A DNA stretch of 64,000 nt from Bradyrhizobium sp. Rc3b (GCF_900114915.1 NZ_FOUS01000014.1:124001-188000), one strand, 5' to 3'. Positions 35,040 through 44,371 are shown, counted from the stretch's first letter. Numbers and translations: made by a program. Notes: generated from the sequence alone by a model not told the origin.

Positions 35040-36281
35040 ATGTCCTCCTCCGTCTCCCCGCTCGCCCCGAAAACAGTTCCCGACATGCCCACCGTTGCGG
35101 GCATCCGTCTCGCGACGGCCGAGGCCGGCATCCGCTACAAGAACCGGACCGACGTGTTGCTGGCGGTGATGGACAAGGGCACCGCCGTGGCCGGCGTCTT
35201 CACCAAGTCGAAATGCCCCTCCGCGCCGGTGGAATGGTGCCGCGGCAAGCTGAAGGGCGGCAAGGCGCGCGCGCTGGTCGTCAATTCCGGCAATGCCAAT
35301 GCCTTCACCGGCAAGACCGGCCGGGCCTCCACGGCGCTGACCGCCAAGATCGCGGCCAAGGCGGTCGGATGCAGCGAGGGCGAAATCTTCCTGGCCTCGA
35401 CCGGCGTGATCGGCGAGCCGCTGGACGCGACCAAGTTCGACGGCGTGCTGGGCCGACTGGCTGAAGCCGCCGAGCCCGGCGACTACCTCGCTGCGGCCAA
35501 GGCGATCATGACCACCGACACCTTCCCGAAGGTCGCGACCGCGACCGTCAAGCTCGGCAAGGCCAAGGTCACCATCAACGGCATGGCCAAGGGCGCCGGC
35601 ATGATCGCGCCCGATATGGCGACGATGCTGTCCTTCATCTTCACCGACGCACCGATCGCGCCCGCGGCCTTGCAGGCGCTGCTCAAGAGCGGCGTCGAGG
35701 ACACCTTCAACGCGGTGACGATCGACGGCGACACCTCGACCTCGGACACACTGCTGGCCTTCGCCACCGGCGCTGCCGCCGGGCAGGGCGCACCGAAGAT
35801 CAGCCGCGCCAGCGATCCGCGCCTGAAGGCCTTCGTCAAGGCGTTCAACCAGGTGCTCGCCAACCTCGCCGAGCAGGTCGCCCGCGACGGCGAAGGCGCG
35901 CGCAAGCTGGTCGAGATCACCGTCGAGGGCGCCAAGACCAAGGCCTCCGCGCGCAAGATCGCGATGTCGATCGCCAACTCGCCGCTGGTCAAGACCGCGA
36001 TCGCCGGCGAGGACGCCAATTGGGGCCGCGTCGTGATGGCAGTCGGCAAGGCCGGCGAGCCGGCCGATCGCGACAAGCTCTCGATTTCCTTCAACGGCAT
36101 CCGCGTCGCCAAGAGCGGCGCGCGCGATCCTGACTATGACGAGGCGCAGGTCTCGGAAGCGATGAAGGCGCCGGAGATCGCGATCAAGGTCTCGCTCGGC
36201 CTCGGCAAGGGCCGCGACCGCGTCCTGACCTGCGACCTCACCAAGGAATATGTCGCGATCAACGGCGATTACAGGTCGTAG
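35040..36281 (+). CDS. argJ: Bifunctional glutamate N-acetyltransferase/amino-acid N-acetyltransferase
   Basis: A 413-residue arginine-pathway enzyme that transfers acetyl from N-acetylornithine to glutamate, and may also use acetyl-CoA. It self-cleaves at Thr195 in GAGMIAPDMATMLSF, where the Thr becomes the nucleophile of the beta chain. Other blocks are ALVVNSGNANAFTGKTG and TIDGDTSTSDTLLAFATG. Length is normal. Confidence 0.97.
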   Translation: MSSSVSPLAPKTVPDMPTVAGIRLATAEAGIRYKNRTDVLLAVMDKGTAVAGVFTKSKCPSAPVEWCRGKLKGGKARALVVNSGNANAFTGKTGRASTALTAKIAAKAVGCSEGEIFLASTGVIGEPLDATKFDGVLGRLAEAAEPGDYLAAAKAIMTTDTFPKVATATVKLGKAKVTINGMAKGAGMIAPDMATMLSFIFTDAPIAPAALQALLKSGVEDTFNAVTIDGDTSTSDTLLAFATGAAAGQGAPKISRASDPRLKAFVKAFNQVLANLAEQVARDGEGARKLVEITVEGAKTKASARKIAMSIANSPLVKTAIAGEDANWGRVVMAVGKAGEPADRDKLSISFNGIRVAKSGARDPDYDEAQVSEAMKAPEIAIKVSLGLGKGRDRVLTCDLTKEYVAINGDYRS

Positions 36282-36299
36282 GGCTCACGACGCCTTCTT

Positions 36300-36445
36300 C
36301 GTCATCCTGAGGTGCGAGGGATGGGGCGCGGAGCGCCCCATCGGGAGCCTCGAAGGATGCAGGGCCACCGCTACAGCCGCGTGGAGAGAGCCGGGCCGTC
36401 GCCCTTCGAGGGCCGCTGAAGGAGCGGCCACCTCAGGGTGACGGT
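36300..36445. repeat. Dispersed palindromic element, family J copy 2 (inverted to copy 1)
   Basis: It begins CGTCATCCTGAGGTGCGAGG and ends GGCCACCTCAGGGTGACGGT. Reverse-complemented it matches 21374-21507 except for a variable middle. It lies between the convergent argJ and TadG-like genes and holds an inner hairpin GGGGCGCGGAGCGCCCC. Confidence 0.85.
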
Positions 36446-36472
36446 AAGAGAGCGCGAGAGCCGTGCTTCAAA

Positions 36473-37798
36473 TCACCCTGAAATCCGCGCGTCCGCGACA
36501 GCTTTCTTGAACAGCGCGTTCATGGCGTCCGAGATGCCTTGCGTCGGGCTCACCTCGAAATAGAGCCCGGACGACGCGCAGCTCTGCATGTTCTGCGCGA
36601 TCTCGCTGTTCGGCGACGGCCCGTAGGGGCCGGTATTGAACGGAGCGATCCATTTCATGTACCAGCTGTTGGTGGGCAGCGCGAGGTACGTTGTGTACAG
36701 CACGGCAATCTTGACGCCCCGGTCCTTCATCGTCTTGCAGAGCGCAGCATTGAGCGGCGATTGGCACCGCGTGGTGCCGGAGAGCGGTTTCAGACATCCG
36801 GTGTTGCTCTCGTCAGCGACCCCGTCGGAGACGAAGAACAGATATTTGAGCGGGCTGGACGGCGTGCCGGTTCCGGGGGAGCTGATCTCGCCGTTGATCG
36901 CAGGGAATATCGCGGTGAATGCCGTGTCCTGGTCGTTATTCTCGTTCTGACCGTTCACCGACATCAGGTCGATATTGCCCGCCGCCGTCTTGGCGCTGGA
37001 GAGAGAGGCCGACAACGAAAACAGATTGCGCAGGCCGAGCGTGCTTGCGGAGCCGCCGAAATCATAGATCGCCATTCTGAACTGGTTTGAATAGGTCTGG
37101 GTCACACTCGCCGTATCCATCAACGACTGCGTTGCGGTCCGAAGCACGTCGATCCGGGTGGTCACGCCAAGCTTCTTGGCAAGGTCGTAGTAATTGTTCT
37201 TGTCCTTGAGGTCGTGGCAGGCGAAAGCGCACTTGTCCGATGTGTTGTTGACCATCGTCTGCACGTCGGTCGGCGTCGCGCCGACACCCATCGACGGCGA
37301 ATTGTCCAGCAGCAGGTAGAAATCGATATAGAGCGGCATGCTGGCCGTCGCCTTCGACGTACCGGACAGCGTCAGCGCGGACTTGCCGATCAGGCCGAGA
37401 AACATGGTGTTCATGGTGGCGTTGAACGCAACGGTCGAGGTGACGGTCGATCCGGTTTTGACCACGGTCGGCGTGACGCTGTTGAGAGTGTAGCCGGTCT
37501 GATTGGCGCGATTGGCGTCGAAGATGTTCTGGGCGTCGGTGACGCCGACGGAAATCGACCCATCCGACGTCATGGTACCGGCGGCCTTGAAGGCCGGTGA
37601 GGCCTTGGCGATCGAGCCGACGCTGGCGGCATCGGCCGCAGCCTGAAGCTTGGCCCGGGTCTGCGTCGCGCGCGAGTAGTCGACCGCGCAGCCGACCGCA
37701 GTGATCAGGGGGACGCAGGCGAGCGCGAAGATCACCGCGATATTGCCGCGCCGGTCGTTGACGAACCGGCGGATGATGGTGGAAAGCGCAGCGCGCAT
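36473..37798 (-). CDS. TadG-like pilus-assembly protein with VWA domain
   Basis: A 441-residue protein. Near the N-terminus is the Tad/Flp motif DRRGNIAVIFALACVPLITAVGCAVDYSRA, a single membrane anchor, followed by helices and a von Willebrand A domain with MIDAS DNSPSMGVG. The C-terminal part has paired Cys (TGCLKPLSGTTRCQSPLNAALC). TadG-type proteins are accessory to tight-adherence pili, but no other tad gene lies here, so it is an isolated copy. The ATG at 37798 gives the expected short basic N-tail. It sits between argJ and mutT. Confidence 0.82.
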   Translation of the reverse strand: MRAALSTIIRRFVNDRRGNIAVIFALACVPLITAVGCAVDYSRATQTRAKLQAAADAASVGSIAKASPAFKAAGTMTSDGSISVGVTDAQNIFDANRANQTGYTLNSVTPTVVKTGSTVTSTVAFNATMNTMFLGLIGKSALTLSGTSKATASMPLYIDFYLLLDNSPSMGVGATPTDVQTMVNNTSDKCAFACHDLKDKNNYYDLAKKLGVTTRIDVLRTATQSLMDTASVTQTYSNQFRMAIYDFGGSASTLGLRNLFSLSASLSSAKTAAGNIDLMSVNGQNENNDQDTAFTAIFPAINGEISSPGTGTPSSPLKYLFFVSDGVADESNTGCLKPLSGTTRCQSPLNAALCKTMKDRGVKIAVLYTTYLALPTNSWYMKWIAPFNTGPYGPSPNSEIAQNMQSCASSGLYFEVSPTQGISDAMNALFKKAVADARISG

Positions 37799-37935
37799 GA
37801 TTGGGGCCCGGAGTGGTTTAAGCGTTCCCACTCTAGGAACCGTCGATTAAATATGACTTATGGGAACCTCGGAAACACGGGCCGCAATAGGGTTAATAAA
37901 CCGTTGCGGATGATCTTCAGCGAGCGACATCACGT

Positions 37936-38346
37936 ATGGCCGATCTGAAACTGACCCTGGTTGTGGCCTGCGCGCTGATCGACGCCGACAAGCGCGTCCT
38001 GATCGCGCAGCGCCCCGCGGGCAAGACGCTGGCCGGACTCTGGGAGTTTCCCGGCGGCAAGCTCGAGGTGGGCGAGCGGCCGGAGCAGAGCCTGATCCGC
38101 GAGCTGCACGAGGAGCTCGGCATCACCGTCGCCGAGCCGTGCCTGGCCCCGCTGACCTTCGCGAGCTACGGCTACGAGACCTTCCACCTCCTGATGCCGC
38201 TCTACATCTGCCGGCGCTGGGAGGGACAGGTGACGCCGCGCGAAGGCCAGACCCTGGCCTGGGTCCGTGCCAACAAGCTGCGCGACTACCCGATGCCCCC
38301 GGCGGACATTCCGCTGATCCCGCATTTGATTGATCTGCTGATGTGA
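37936..38346 (+). CDS. mutT: 8-oxo-dGTP diphosphatase (MutT-type Nudix)
   Basis: A 136-residue Nudix hydrolase that sanitises oxidised dGTP. The Nudix box is GGKLEVGERPEQSLIRELHEELGI, with all metal-binding Glu residues. LIAQRPAGKTLAGLWEFPGG is typical of the MutT branch, as is the C-terminal LAWVRANKLRDYPMPPADIPLIP. It is a single gene followed by a long palindrome. Confidence 0.93.
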   Translation: MADLKLTLVVACALIDADKRVLIAQRPAGKTLAGLWEFPGGKLEVGERPEQSLIRELHEELGITVAEPCLAPLTFASYGYETFHLLMPLYICRRWEGQVTPREGQTLAWVRANKLRDYPMPPADIPLIPHLIDLLM

Positions 38347-38353
38347 GACTCCT

Positions 38354-38431
38354 GTCATTCCGGGGCGGTCCGCAGGACCGAACCCGGAATCTCGAGATTC
38401 CGGGTTCTCGCTGCGCGAGCCCCGGAATGAC
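38354..38431. repeat. Nested palindrome after mutT, family I
   Basis: Outer arms GTCATTCCGGGG and CCCCGGAATGAC enclose a perfect 26-base palindrome centred on CTCGAG at 38381-38406. The element lies between the convergent mutT and methyltransferase genes. Confidence 0.8.
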
Positions 38432-38443
38432 GGTGCTAGTGGC

Positions 38444-39292
38444 CTAAGTCTTCCCCGCCTTCTTCACCGCCTCCGCCAGGCTCGCTTTCGCCGATCCCGG
38501 CTTCAGCGGCTGCTGCTGGCTCGCATGCGGGGCCCAGCCGGAGAGCCAGATGATGTCGAAGGTGGCGCGGATGCGGCCGTCGGCATCGGCAAAGCGCTCA
38601 GTGTAGATCTCGGCCATCCGCAGCAGCGTCGCGCGCCGGCTCGGTGTTCGCCGCCGCTCGATCAGCACATTGGCAGCACCCATGCGCCGGAGATCCTGCA
38701 TCAGCGCGAATGCGTTGGAATAGCGCACCACGACGCGGTCGACATCGGTCACCGGCAGCGCAAAGCCCGCCCGCTGCAGCAGCGCGCCGATGTCGCGCAG
38801 ATCCGCGAACGGCGCGACGCGCGGCGACACGCCGCCCTCGCATTCGGCTTCCGCGGCGGCAAAGGCCTGGCGCAGCTCGGTCAGGCTGTCGCCGCCGATC
38901 ATCGCGGCGAGCAGCAGCCCATCCGGCTTGAGCGCGCGGCGGATTTGCGCGAACACGCCCGGCAGATCGTTGACGAATTGCAGCGCCAGCGCGGAGACGA
39001 CGAGATCAAGGCTTTCGGGCGCGAAGGGCAGCACCTCTGAACCCGCAGCATCAAGCGCGATCCGCTGGAGGGAAGGCAGCCGCGCACGCAATTCCGCCAG
39101 CCCTTCACCGGGTGTCCAGAGATCGGCCGGGGCGTGAAACTCCCGCATCACCGCAGCCAACCGGTCGGACATGTCCTCGGCGACACGATCAAGCAGAAAG
39201 CTCACGGCATCTTGCGCCTGCGCACGCCGCTGCCGCGCGTGCAGCAAGGCGCGATCGAACAACGCGGGCGGGGTTTGCGGGGTCTGGGCCAT
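38444..39292 (-). CDS. SAM-dependent methyltransferase-fold protein (BioC/NDUFAF5-like)
   Basis: A 282-residue class I methyltransferase-fold protein. It begins PPALFDRALLHARQRRAQAQ, continues FLLDRVAEDMSDRLAAVMREF, and has a weakened SAM site followed by VVSALALQFVNDLPGVFAQIRRALKPDG. This arrangement is that of BioC relatives and of NDUFAF5, the mitochondrial complex I factor; I suspect the latter group, because biotin genes are absent nearby. The ATG at 39292 is preferred to the upstream frame start. It is divergent from comF. Confidence 0.8.
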   Translation of the reverse strand: MAQTPQTPPALFDRALLHARQRRAQAQDAVSFLLDRVAEDMSDRLAAVMREFHAPADLWTPGEGLAELRARLPSLQRIALDAAGSEVLPFAPESLDLVVSALALQFVNDLPGVFAQIRRALKPDGLLLAAMIGGDSLTELRQAFAAAEAECEGGVSPRVAPFADLRDIGALLQRAGFALPVTDVDRVVVRYSNAFALMQDLRRMGAANVLIERRRTPSRRATLLRMAEIYTERFADADGRIRATFDIIWLSGWAPHASQQQPLKPGSAKASLAEAVKKAGKT

Positions 39293-39338
39293 GCCGCTGG
39301 TTACGCCGATCATGCAGGTCATTGCAATCTCCCCTCTC

Positions 39339-39412
39339 GTGTCCCGGACGCGCCGCAGCGCCCCTGGCGATGCTTCGCATCGCCGGCGTGGCGCTGCAGA
39401 TTCGGGGCACGA
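39339..39412. repeat. Palindrome between methyltransferase gene and comF
   Basis: GTGTCCCGGACGCGCCGCAG on the left faces CTGCAGATTCGGGGCACGAG on the right with imperfect pairing. The centre holds GGCGATGCTTCGCATCGCC, a perfect hairpin. It lies in the divergent gap and may carry promoter elements as well. Confidence 0.6.
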
Positions 39413-39458
39413 GAATGAGTCGCTTGAGCGCCGCCAAGCGGAACGCTAGCCTTCCCGC

Positions 39459-40268
39459 ATGGACGCCAACGCCGCCCCCACCCGTTCCCTCGCCGCCCCC
39501 TTCCGGGCGGCATGGACGGCCGGCCGCCACGCGCTGTCGCGCGCGGCACGGCTCGCGCTCGACATCGCGCTGCCGACGCAGTGCGTATCCTGCCGCGAAC
39601 CGGTCGAGGGCGAGGGCGTTTGCGCTTCGTGCTGGGCCCGGCTGTCATTCATCGAGCGGCCCTATTGCCCGCGGCTCGGCATTCCCTTCGTCTATGATCC
39701 CGGCCCCGACATGCTGTCGATGGAGGCGATCGCGAGCCCGCCGGCCTACCAGCGCGCCCGCGCAGCGGTGCGCTATGACGACGTCGCGCGCACGCTGGTG
39801 CATGCGCTGAAATACCAGGACCGCACCGATCTGGCGCCCGCCATGGGCCGGTGGATGGCGCGCGCGGGCGGCGAGCTGCTGGCGGGGGCCGACATGCTGG
39901 TGCCGGTGCCCCTGCATTGGCGGCGGGCCTGGCGCCGCCGCTACAACCAGTCCGGGGCCCTGGCGCAGATCATCGAGCGGCAGAGCGGGGTCAAGGCGAG
40001 GGCTGAGGTGCTGCGCCGGGTACGCGCCACCGAGCAGCAGATCGGCCTGTCGCGGGCCCAGCGCGCCACCAATGTGCAGGGCGCGTTCCAGGTATCCCCC
40101 GACCGTCAGGCCGAAATCCAGGGCCGCCGCGTTGTCCTGATCGACGACGTCCTGACGTCGGGGGCGACGCTGGATGCCTGCGCGCGGGTCCTGCTCCGGG
40201 CCAAGGCCGCCCAGGTCGACGTGCTGGTCTTCGCCCGGGTTGTCGAGAGCGGGCCCCGTCCCATATAA
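39459..40268 (+). CDS. ComF family phosphoribosyltransferase-like protein
   Basis: A 269-residue double-zinc-ribbon plus PRTase-fold protein. The zinc part is CVSCREPVEGEGVCASCW; the PRPP-binding loop is VVLIDDVLTSGATLDACARVL. ComF proteins are linked to DNA uptake and recombination in transformable species, elsewhere their role is unclear. It is followed at 36 bases by grxC in the same direction. Confidence 0.9.
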   Translation: MDANAAPTRSLAAPFRAAWTAGRHALSRAARLALDIALPTQCVSCREPVEGEGVCASCWARLSFIERPYCPRLGIPFVYDPGPDMLSMEAIASPPAYQRARAAVRYDDVARTLVHALKYQDRTDLAPAMGRWMARAGGELLAGADMLVPVPLHWRRAWRRRYNQSGALAQIIERQSGVKARAEVLRRVRATEQQIGLSRAQRATNVQGAFQVSPDRQAEIQGRRVVLIDDVLTSGATLDACARVLLRAKAAQVDVLVFARVVESGPRPI

Positions 40269-40303
40269 TTCAATGACTTCATGACATGAGAGCGTCGGAC
40301 GCC

Positions 40304-40579
40304 ATGACTTCTGCTGTCGAGATCTACACCAGGCCGGGCTGCGGCTATTGTTCCGCGGCGAGGTCCCTGCTGACCCGCAAGAAGGCAATCTTTACCGAAT
40401 TTGACGTCGCCAAGAACCCCTCCTGGCGGGAGGAGATGTACGACCGCGCCGGCGAGGGCTCGACCTTCCCGCAGATCTGGATCGGTGGAACTCATGTCGG
40501 CGGCTGCGACGATCTCTACGCACTCGACCGCGAAGGCAAGCTTGACGGCATGCTGGAAGGTGTGAAGGCCAACTCATGA
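40304..40579 (+). CDS. grxC: Glutaredoxin 3 (GrxC)
   Basis: A 91-residue dithiol glutaredoxin with active site RPGCGYCSAA, the glutathione-binding TFPQIWIGGTHVGGCDDL, and normal length. It reduces disulfides with glutathione in the cytoplasm. Its stop overlaps the next start by four bases (ATGA), so it is coupled to the nitrilase-family gene. ATG 40304 is chosen over an upstream ATG at 40286. Confidence 0.95.
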   Translation: MTSAVEIYTRPGCGYCSAARSLLTRKKAIFTEFDVAKNPSWREEMYDRAGEGSTFPQIWIGGTHVGGCDDLYALDREGKLDGMLEGVKANS

Positions 40580-41454
40580 GCGAGAACCGCACATTTACGG
40601 CCGCCATGGTGCAGATGCGCACGGGTCTGATGCCCGGGCCGAGCCTCGAACAGGCCACGAAGCTGATCCGGCAGGCGGCGGCCAATGGCGCCGACTACGT
40701 GCAAACGCCTGAAGTCAGCAACATGATGCAGCTGAACCGCAAGGCCCTGTTCGAGCATCTGCAGAGCGAAGAGGACGACACTTCGCTGAAGGCCTACCGG
40801 GCGCTCGCGGCGGAACTGAAGATCCATCTCCATGTCGGCTCGCTGGCGCTGCGCTTCTCGGCCGAAAAGGCGGTCAACCGCTCCTTCCTGATCGGGCCCG
40901 AGGGCAACGTGCTCGCGAGCTATGACAAGATCCACATGTTCGACATCGAGCTGCCGGACGGCGAGAGCTATCGCGAATCCGCCAACTACCAGCCGGGCGA
41001 AACCGCGGTGATCTCCGATCTGCCCTGGGGCCGCGTGGGCTTGACGATCTGCTACGACGTGCGCTTCCCCGCGCTCTACCGCGCCCTCGCCGAGAGCGGC
41101 GCTTACTTCATCACCGTCCCGTCCGCCTTCACCCGCAAGACCGGCGAAGCGCACTGGCATGTGCTGCTGCGCTCGCGCGCGATCGAGACCGGCTGCTTCA
41201 TCTTCGCAGCTGCCCAGGCAGGCACCCACGAGAACAAGCGCGAGACCTATGGCCATTCGCTGATCATCGATCCCTGGGGCGAGATCCTCGCCGAAGGCGA
41301 CGTCGAGCCCGGCATCATCATGGCCAGGATCGACCCCACCAAGGTCGAGACCGCACGCCGCGCGATTCCCTCGCTCCAGCACGGCCGCCGCTTCGGCGTG
41401 TCCGATCCCAAGGCCGGGCCGGATCATTTGCACCTCGTGCGGGGTTCGGCATGA
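40576..41454 (+). CDS. Carbon-nitrogen hydrolase of the nitrilase superfamily (Nit-like)
   Basis: A 292-residue enzyme with the Glu-Lys-Cys triad: Glu in VQTPEVSNMM, Lys in YDKIHMFD, and Cys in LTICYDVRFPALYR. The LHVGSLA and RPAL-type surroundings fit the Nit1/Nit2 branch, which removes deaminated glutathione or omega-amido acids (metabolite repair). The location between grxC and DUF1178 supports the glutathione-repair idea. Both ends overlap neighbours by four bases. Confidence 0.9.
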   Translation: MSENRTFTAAMVQMRTGLMPGPSLEQATKLIRQAAANGADYVQTPEVSNMMQLNRKALFEHLQSEEDDTSLKAYRALAAELKIHLHVGSLALRFSAEKAVNRSFLIGPEGNVLASYDKIHMFDIELPDGESYRESANYQPGETAVISDLPWGRVGLTICYDVRFPALYRALAESGAYFITVPSAFTRKTGEAHWHVLLRSRAIETGCFIFAAAQAGTHENKRETYGHSLIIDPWGEILAEGDVEPGIIMARIDPTKVETARRAIPSLQHGRRFGVSDPKAGPDHLHLVRGSA

Positions 41455-41933
41455 TCCGCTACGCGCTCCATTGCGATCGAAACCACGCGTTCGAGAGCTG
41501 GTTCCAGAGCTCGTCGGCCTATGATTCGCAAGTGAAGCGCAAGCTCGTGACCTGCCCGATCTGCGGATCCGCCAAGGTCGACAAGGCGATCATGGCCCCG
41601 CGCATCGTCGGCAAGAAGGGCCGCGGGCGCGCGACGCCGCCGCCGGAAGCGACCACTACTCCCACGCCCGAGGCCGCGCCATCAGGTCCGACCTCGCTGT
41701 TGATGGCGCAGGAGAAAGAGCTGCGCACCAAGTTGAAGGAGCTGCGCGATCACATCGTGAAGAACGCCGACAATGTCGGCGAGCGATTCGCCAACGAAGC
41801 CCGCGCGATGCATTACGGCGACAAGGAGCACCGTCCGATCTACGGCGAGGCCTCGCCGGAGGAGGCGAAGTCGCTGATCGACGAGGGCATCGAGGTGTCG
41901 CCGCTGCCGACATTGCCGGAAGACCGGAATTAG
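41451..41933 (+). CDS. DUF1178 protein
   Basis: A 160-residue protein with the family start MIRYALHCDRNHAFESWFQS and VTCPICGSAKVDKAIMAPR, giving a CX2C and an N-terminal Cys as a possible metal site. The middle is low-complexity Pro/Thr; the C-terminus has NVGERFANEARAMHYGDKEH. Function is unknown. It is translationally coupled to the nitrilase-family gene and convergent with the DMT transporter, overlapping it by four bases at the 3' ends. Confidence 0.9.
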   Translation: MIRYALHCDRNHAFESWFQSSSAYDSQVKRKLVTCPICGSAKVDKAIMAPRIVGKKGRGRATPPPEATTTPTPEAAPSGPTSLLMAQEKELRTKLKELRDHIVKNADNVGERFANEARAMHYGDKEHRPIYGEASPEEAKSLIDEGIEVSPLPTLPEDRN

Positions 41934-42829
41934 GCCCCCACCAGCACCGCCACACCGATGATGATCAGCGCGATACCTGCAAGCTCGCGTGGTGCGATCG
42001 GCTGCTTGAACGAATAATACGCCACCGCTTGCGCGAACAGCACCTCGATCAGAGCGAGCGTGCGGACATTGGCGGCGGCCGTCAGCGCGAACGCCAGGAA
42101 CCAGAATTGTGAGGCGAAGGCGCCCATGAAGCCGGCCAGCATCGACGGCTTCCACAGGCCGAGGATCGCCTGCAGCACCTTTGGCGCGCGCCAGAGCAGA
42201 TAGATCGTCAGCACAAGCGTCTGCACGAACAGGCCGAGCACCAGCGTGAACGAGGCCGAGGTCACGAAGGAGACGCCGGGCACGTTGATGATCGCGCCGC
42301 GAAAGCCAACCGCAGACAGCGCAAACGCGGCAGCCGCAACGAGGCCGGTGATGGTCGGCTTCAATTCGGCAAAACTCTTCTCGCCGCCGGGCCTGAGCGC
42401 GGTGATGACGACGCCGACGGTCGCGATCACGATCGCCAGCACCTTCAGCCAGGTCAGGTGATCGCCGAGGAAGACGAAACCGAAGATCGCGGTCTGGATC
42501 GCCTCGGTCTTCAGATACGCCGTCGTCACCACGAAGGAGCGGTCGTTCATGGCGAGCAGCATCAGGCCGGTGGCGACGATCTGGCTGAGCGCGCCGAGCA
42601 GGAGCCACGGCCAGAACACGGTCGGCGGCATGCCCAGATGATCGCCGGTGGCGACCAGCACCACGCCGAGGAACAGCACCGAAAACGGGAAGCCGAACAG
42701 GAAGCGGATATTGGTCGCGCCCCAGGTCCCCAGCGGCTTCGTCAACGACCGCTGCATCGCATTGCGCGCGACTTGGCCGAGCGCAGCAACGAGGGTGAAG
42801 GGAATCCAGAGGCTGGCGATGGTGAGCAT
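41930..42829 (-). CDS. DMT family transporter (EamA)
   Basis: A 299-residue permease with ten predicted membrane helices and two EamA repeats (about residues 5-145 and 160-297). Typical segments are YLKTEAIQTAIFGFVFLGDHLTWLKVLAIVIATVG and LIEVLFAQAVAYYSFKQPIAPRELAGIALIIIG. Exports or imports small metabolites; the substrate cannot be told. Its 3' end overlaps the DUF1178 stop. Confidence 0.88.
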   Translation of the reverse strand: MLTIASLWIPFTLVAALGQVARNAMQRSLTKPLGTWGATNIRFLFGFPFSVLFLGVVLVATGDHLGMPPTVFWPWLLLGALSQIVATGLMLLAMNDRSFVVTTAYLKTEAIQTAIFGFVFLGDHLTWLKVLAIVIATVGVVITALRPGGEKSFAELKPTITGLVAAAAFALSAVGFRGAIINVPGVSFVTSASFTLVLGLFVQTLVLTIYLLWRAPKVLQAILGLWKPSMLAGFMGAFASQFWFLAFALTAAANVRTLALIEVLFAQAVAYYSFKQPIAPRELAGIALIIIGVAVLVGA

Positions 42830-42966
42830 GGGGTGGGGCGGGCATTAGCGGGAAATAACTGCGGCCAACCTGCAAGTTGAGGCCAGCGCGGTCAACCGCA
42901 CGGACGTCATGGGAGCGATGCTCTCGCCACCGTTTGTGGAGAAGCAGCTCGCATCCAGCTCCAGCC

Positions 42967-43740
42967 TCACACCATCCCTTCCGCCACCACCATGTAGTTC
43001 ACGTCCATGTCCGACGAGAGCGTCCATTTGTCGGCGAAGGGTGAGTAGACCACGCCGGTCTGCTCGGTGATGACGAGGCGGTTGTCGAGCAGGTATTTTG
43101 TCAGCTCGTCGGGGGTGACGAACTTATTCCATTCGTGGGTGCCGCGCGGCAGCCAGCGCAGGACGTATTCGGCGCCGACGATGGCGAGCGCGAAGCTCTT
43201 CCAGTTGCGGTTCAGCGTCGAGACCACCATGAGGCCGTTCGGCTTCAGCATCGCGGCGCAACGCTTCAGGAAGACGCCGACATCGACGACGTGCTCGACC
43301 ACTTCCATCGCCAGCACGATGTCGAAGCGCTCGCGCGGGTCGATCTCCTCCACCGTGGTGCAGCGGTAGTCGATCGCAAGATGGCCCTTGTCGGCGTGCA
43401 GCTTGGCCGCGGCGATGTTGCTCTGGGAAGGGTCGACGCCGATGACCTGCGCTCCGAGCCGCGACAGCGGCTCGCACAACAGGCCGGCGCCGCAGCCGAT
43501 GTCGAGCACGCGAAGCCCGCCGAGGCAGTTGAGGCTGCGCACGTTGCGCTCGAACTTGCGGCAGGCGGCGTCGCGGATGTAGCCGAGCCGCAGCGGGTTG
43601 ATCCGGTGCAGCGGCGCCATCTTGCCGTTGGGGTCCCACCACTCCGCCGAGAGTTTCGAGAACTTTGCGATCTCGGCGGCGTCGACGGTCGAGCCCGGCT
43701 GCGGGCTGACGGAGAGGGAAGTATTTTGCTGCATGCTCAT
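42967..43740 (-). CDS. ubiG: Ubiquinone biosynthesis O-methyltransferase
   Basis: A 257-residue class I methyltransferase catalysing both O-methylations of ubiquinone. Family markers are AEIAKFSKLSAEWWDPNGKM and PLHRINPLRLGYIRD, SAM motif VLDIGCGAGLLCEPLSRLG, and ALAMEVVEHVVDV. Length is normal. It is followed downstream by the DMT gene across 137 bases, and the PH-domain gene lies upstream of it in the same direction. Confidence 0.96.
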   Translation of the reverse strand: MSMQQNTSLSVSPQPGSTVDAAEIAKFSKLSAEWWDPNGKMAPLHRINPLRLGYIRDAACRKFERNVRSLNCLGGLRVLDIGCGAGLLCEPLSRLGAQVIGVDPSQSNIAAAKLHADKGHLAIDYRCTTVEEIDPRERFDIVLAMEVVEHVVDVGVFLKRCAAMLKPNGLMVVSTLNRNWKSFALAIVGAEYVLRWLPRGTHEWNKFVTPDELTKYLLDNRLVITEQTGVVYSPFADKWTLSSDMDVNYMVVAEGMV

Positions 43741-43754
43741 GGTTACGCGCGGTC

Positions 43755-44222
43755 CTACCGCGTGGTGATCGAACTACGGAAGGCGAGCGGCGAGGCGATG
43801 GTCCGGATGGTTTCGCGACCTTCGCCGACGCCGTTGATGGTCACGTCGCCGTAGTTGAGAATACGTCCAAGAATCGTCTGATTGACATCGACGCTCTCGA
43901 CCTTGTCCAGCGCCATCTCGAAGGTGCGGCGCTTGATGAAGCCGGTCTTGTGCACAATCCTGAGATTGGTGACGTCGGTCTCGGTGGTGAAGCGATGGAA
44001 CCAGCCCTTCACGGTCCAGAACAGGGCCGCCAGAGCCACCACGCCCGAGGCGATGAGACAGAGAATCAGGAGCCCGTTGACCGTGGTCTGCCCCGACAGG
44101 ACGAACAGGGCGAAAGCCGCGATCCAGGCCAGGATGGCCGGAAAATAGAAAATCCAGTGCGCATTGGTCGAATACAGCACCCGCTCGCCGGGCTGCAGGA
44201 TTTCGTCAATATAGCGCGCCAT
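43755..44222 (-). CDS. PH-domain (bPH2) membrane protein
   Basis: A 155-residue protein with two membrane helices (about residues 20-60: FYFPAILAWIAAFALFVLSG and LLILCLIASGVVALAALFW) followed by a bacterial PH-like domain (TETDVTNLRIVHKTGFIKRR, MALDKVESVDVNQTILGRIL, YGDVTINGVGEGRETI). Function is unknown. The start at 44222 fits the family (MARYIDEILQPGERVLY); the longer frame to 44363 is not supported. It is 14 bases upstream of ubiG and divergent from lysC. Confidence 0.85.
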   Translation of the reverse strand: MARYIDEILQPGERVLYSTNAHWIFYFPAILAWIAAFALFVLSGQTTVNGLLILCLIASGVVALAALFWTVKGWFHRFTTETDVTNLRIVHKTGFIKRRTFEMALDKVESVDVNQTILGRILNYGDVTINGVGEGRETIRTIASPLAFRSSITTR

Positions 44223-44371
44223 AACCTCTGATAACCCATTGCCCGGATTGGCCGCAGCAGGAACCCGCTTGCCCCCGGCCCCGCCCCTCTGTATACGCGC
44301 GGTCGGGTGCCCGCAGCATCGTCTCGCGCGGGCCACCATACTGATCCCTTTGAAGGAATGCACGCGTCGTC

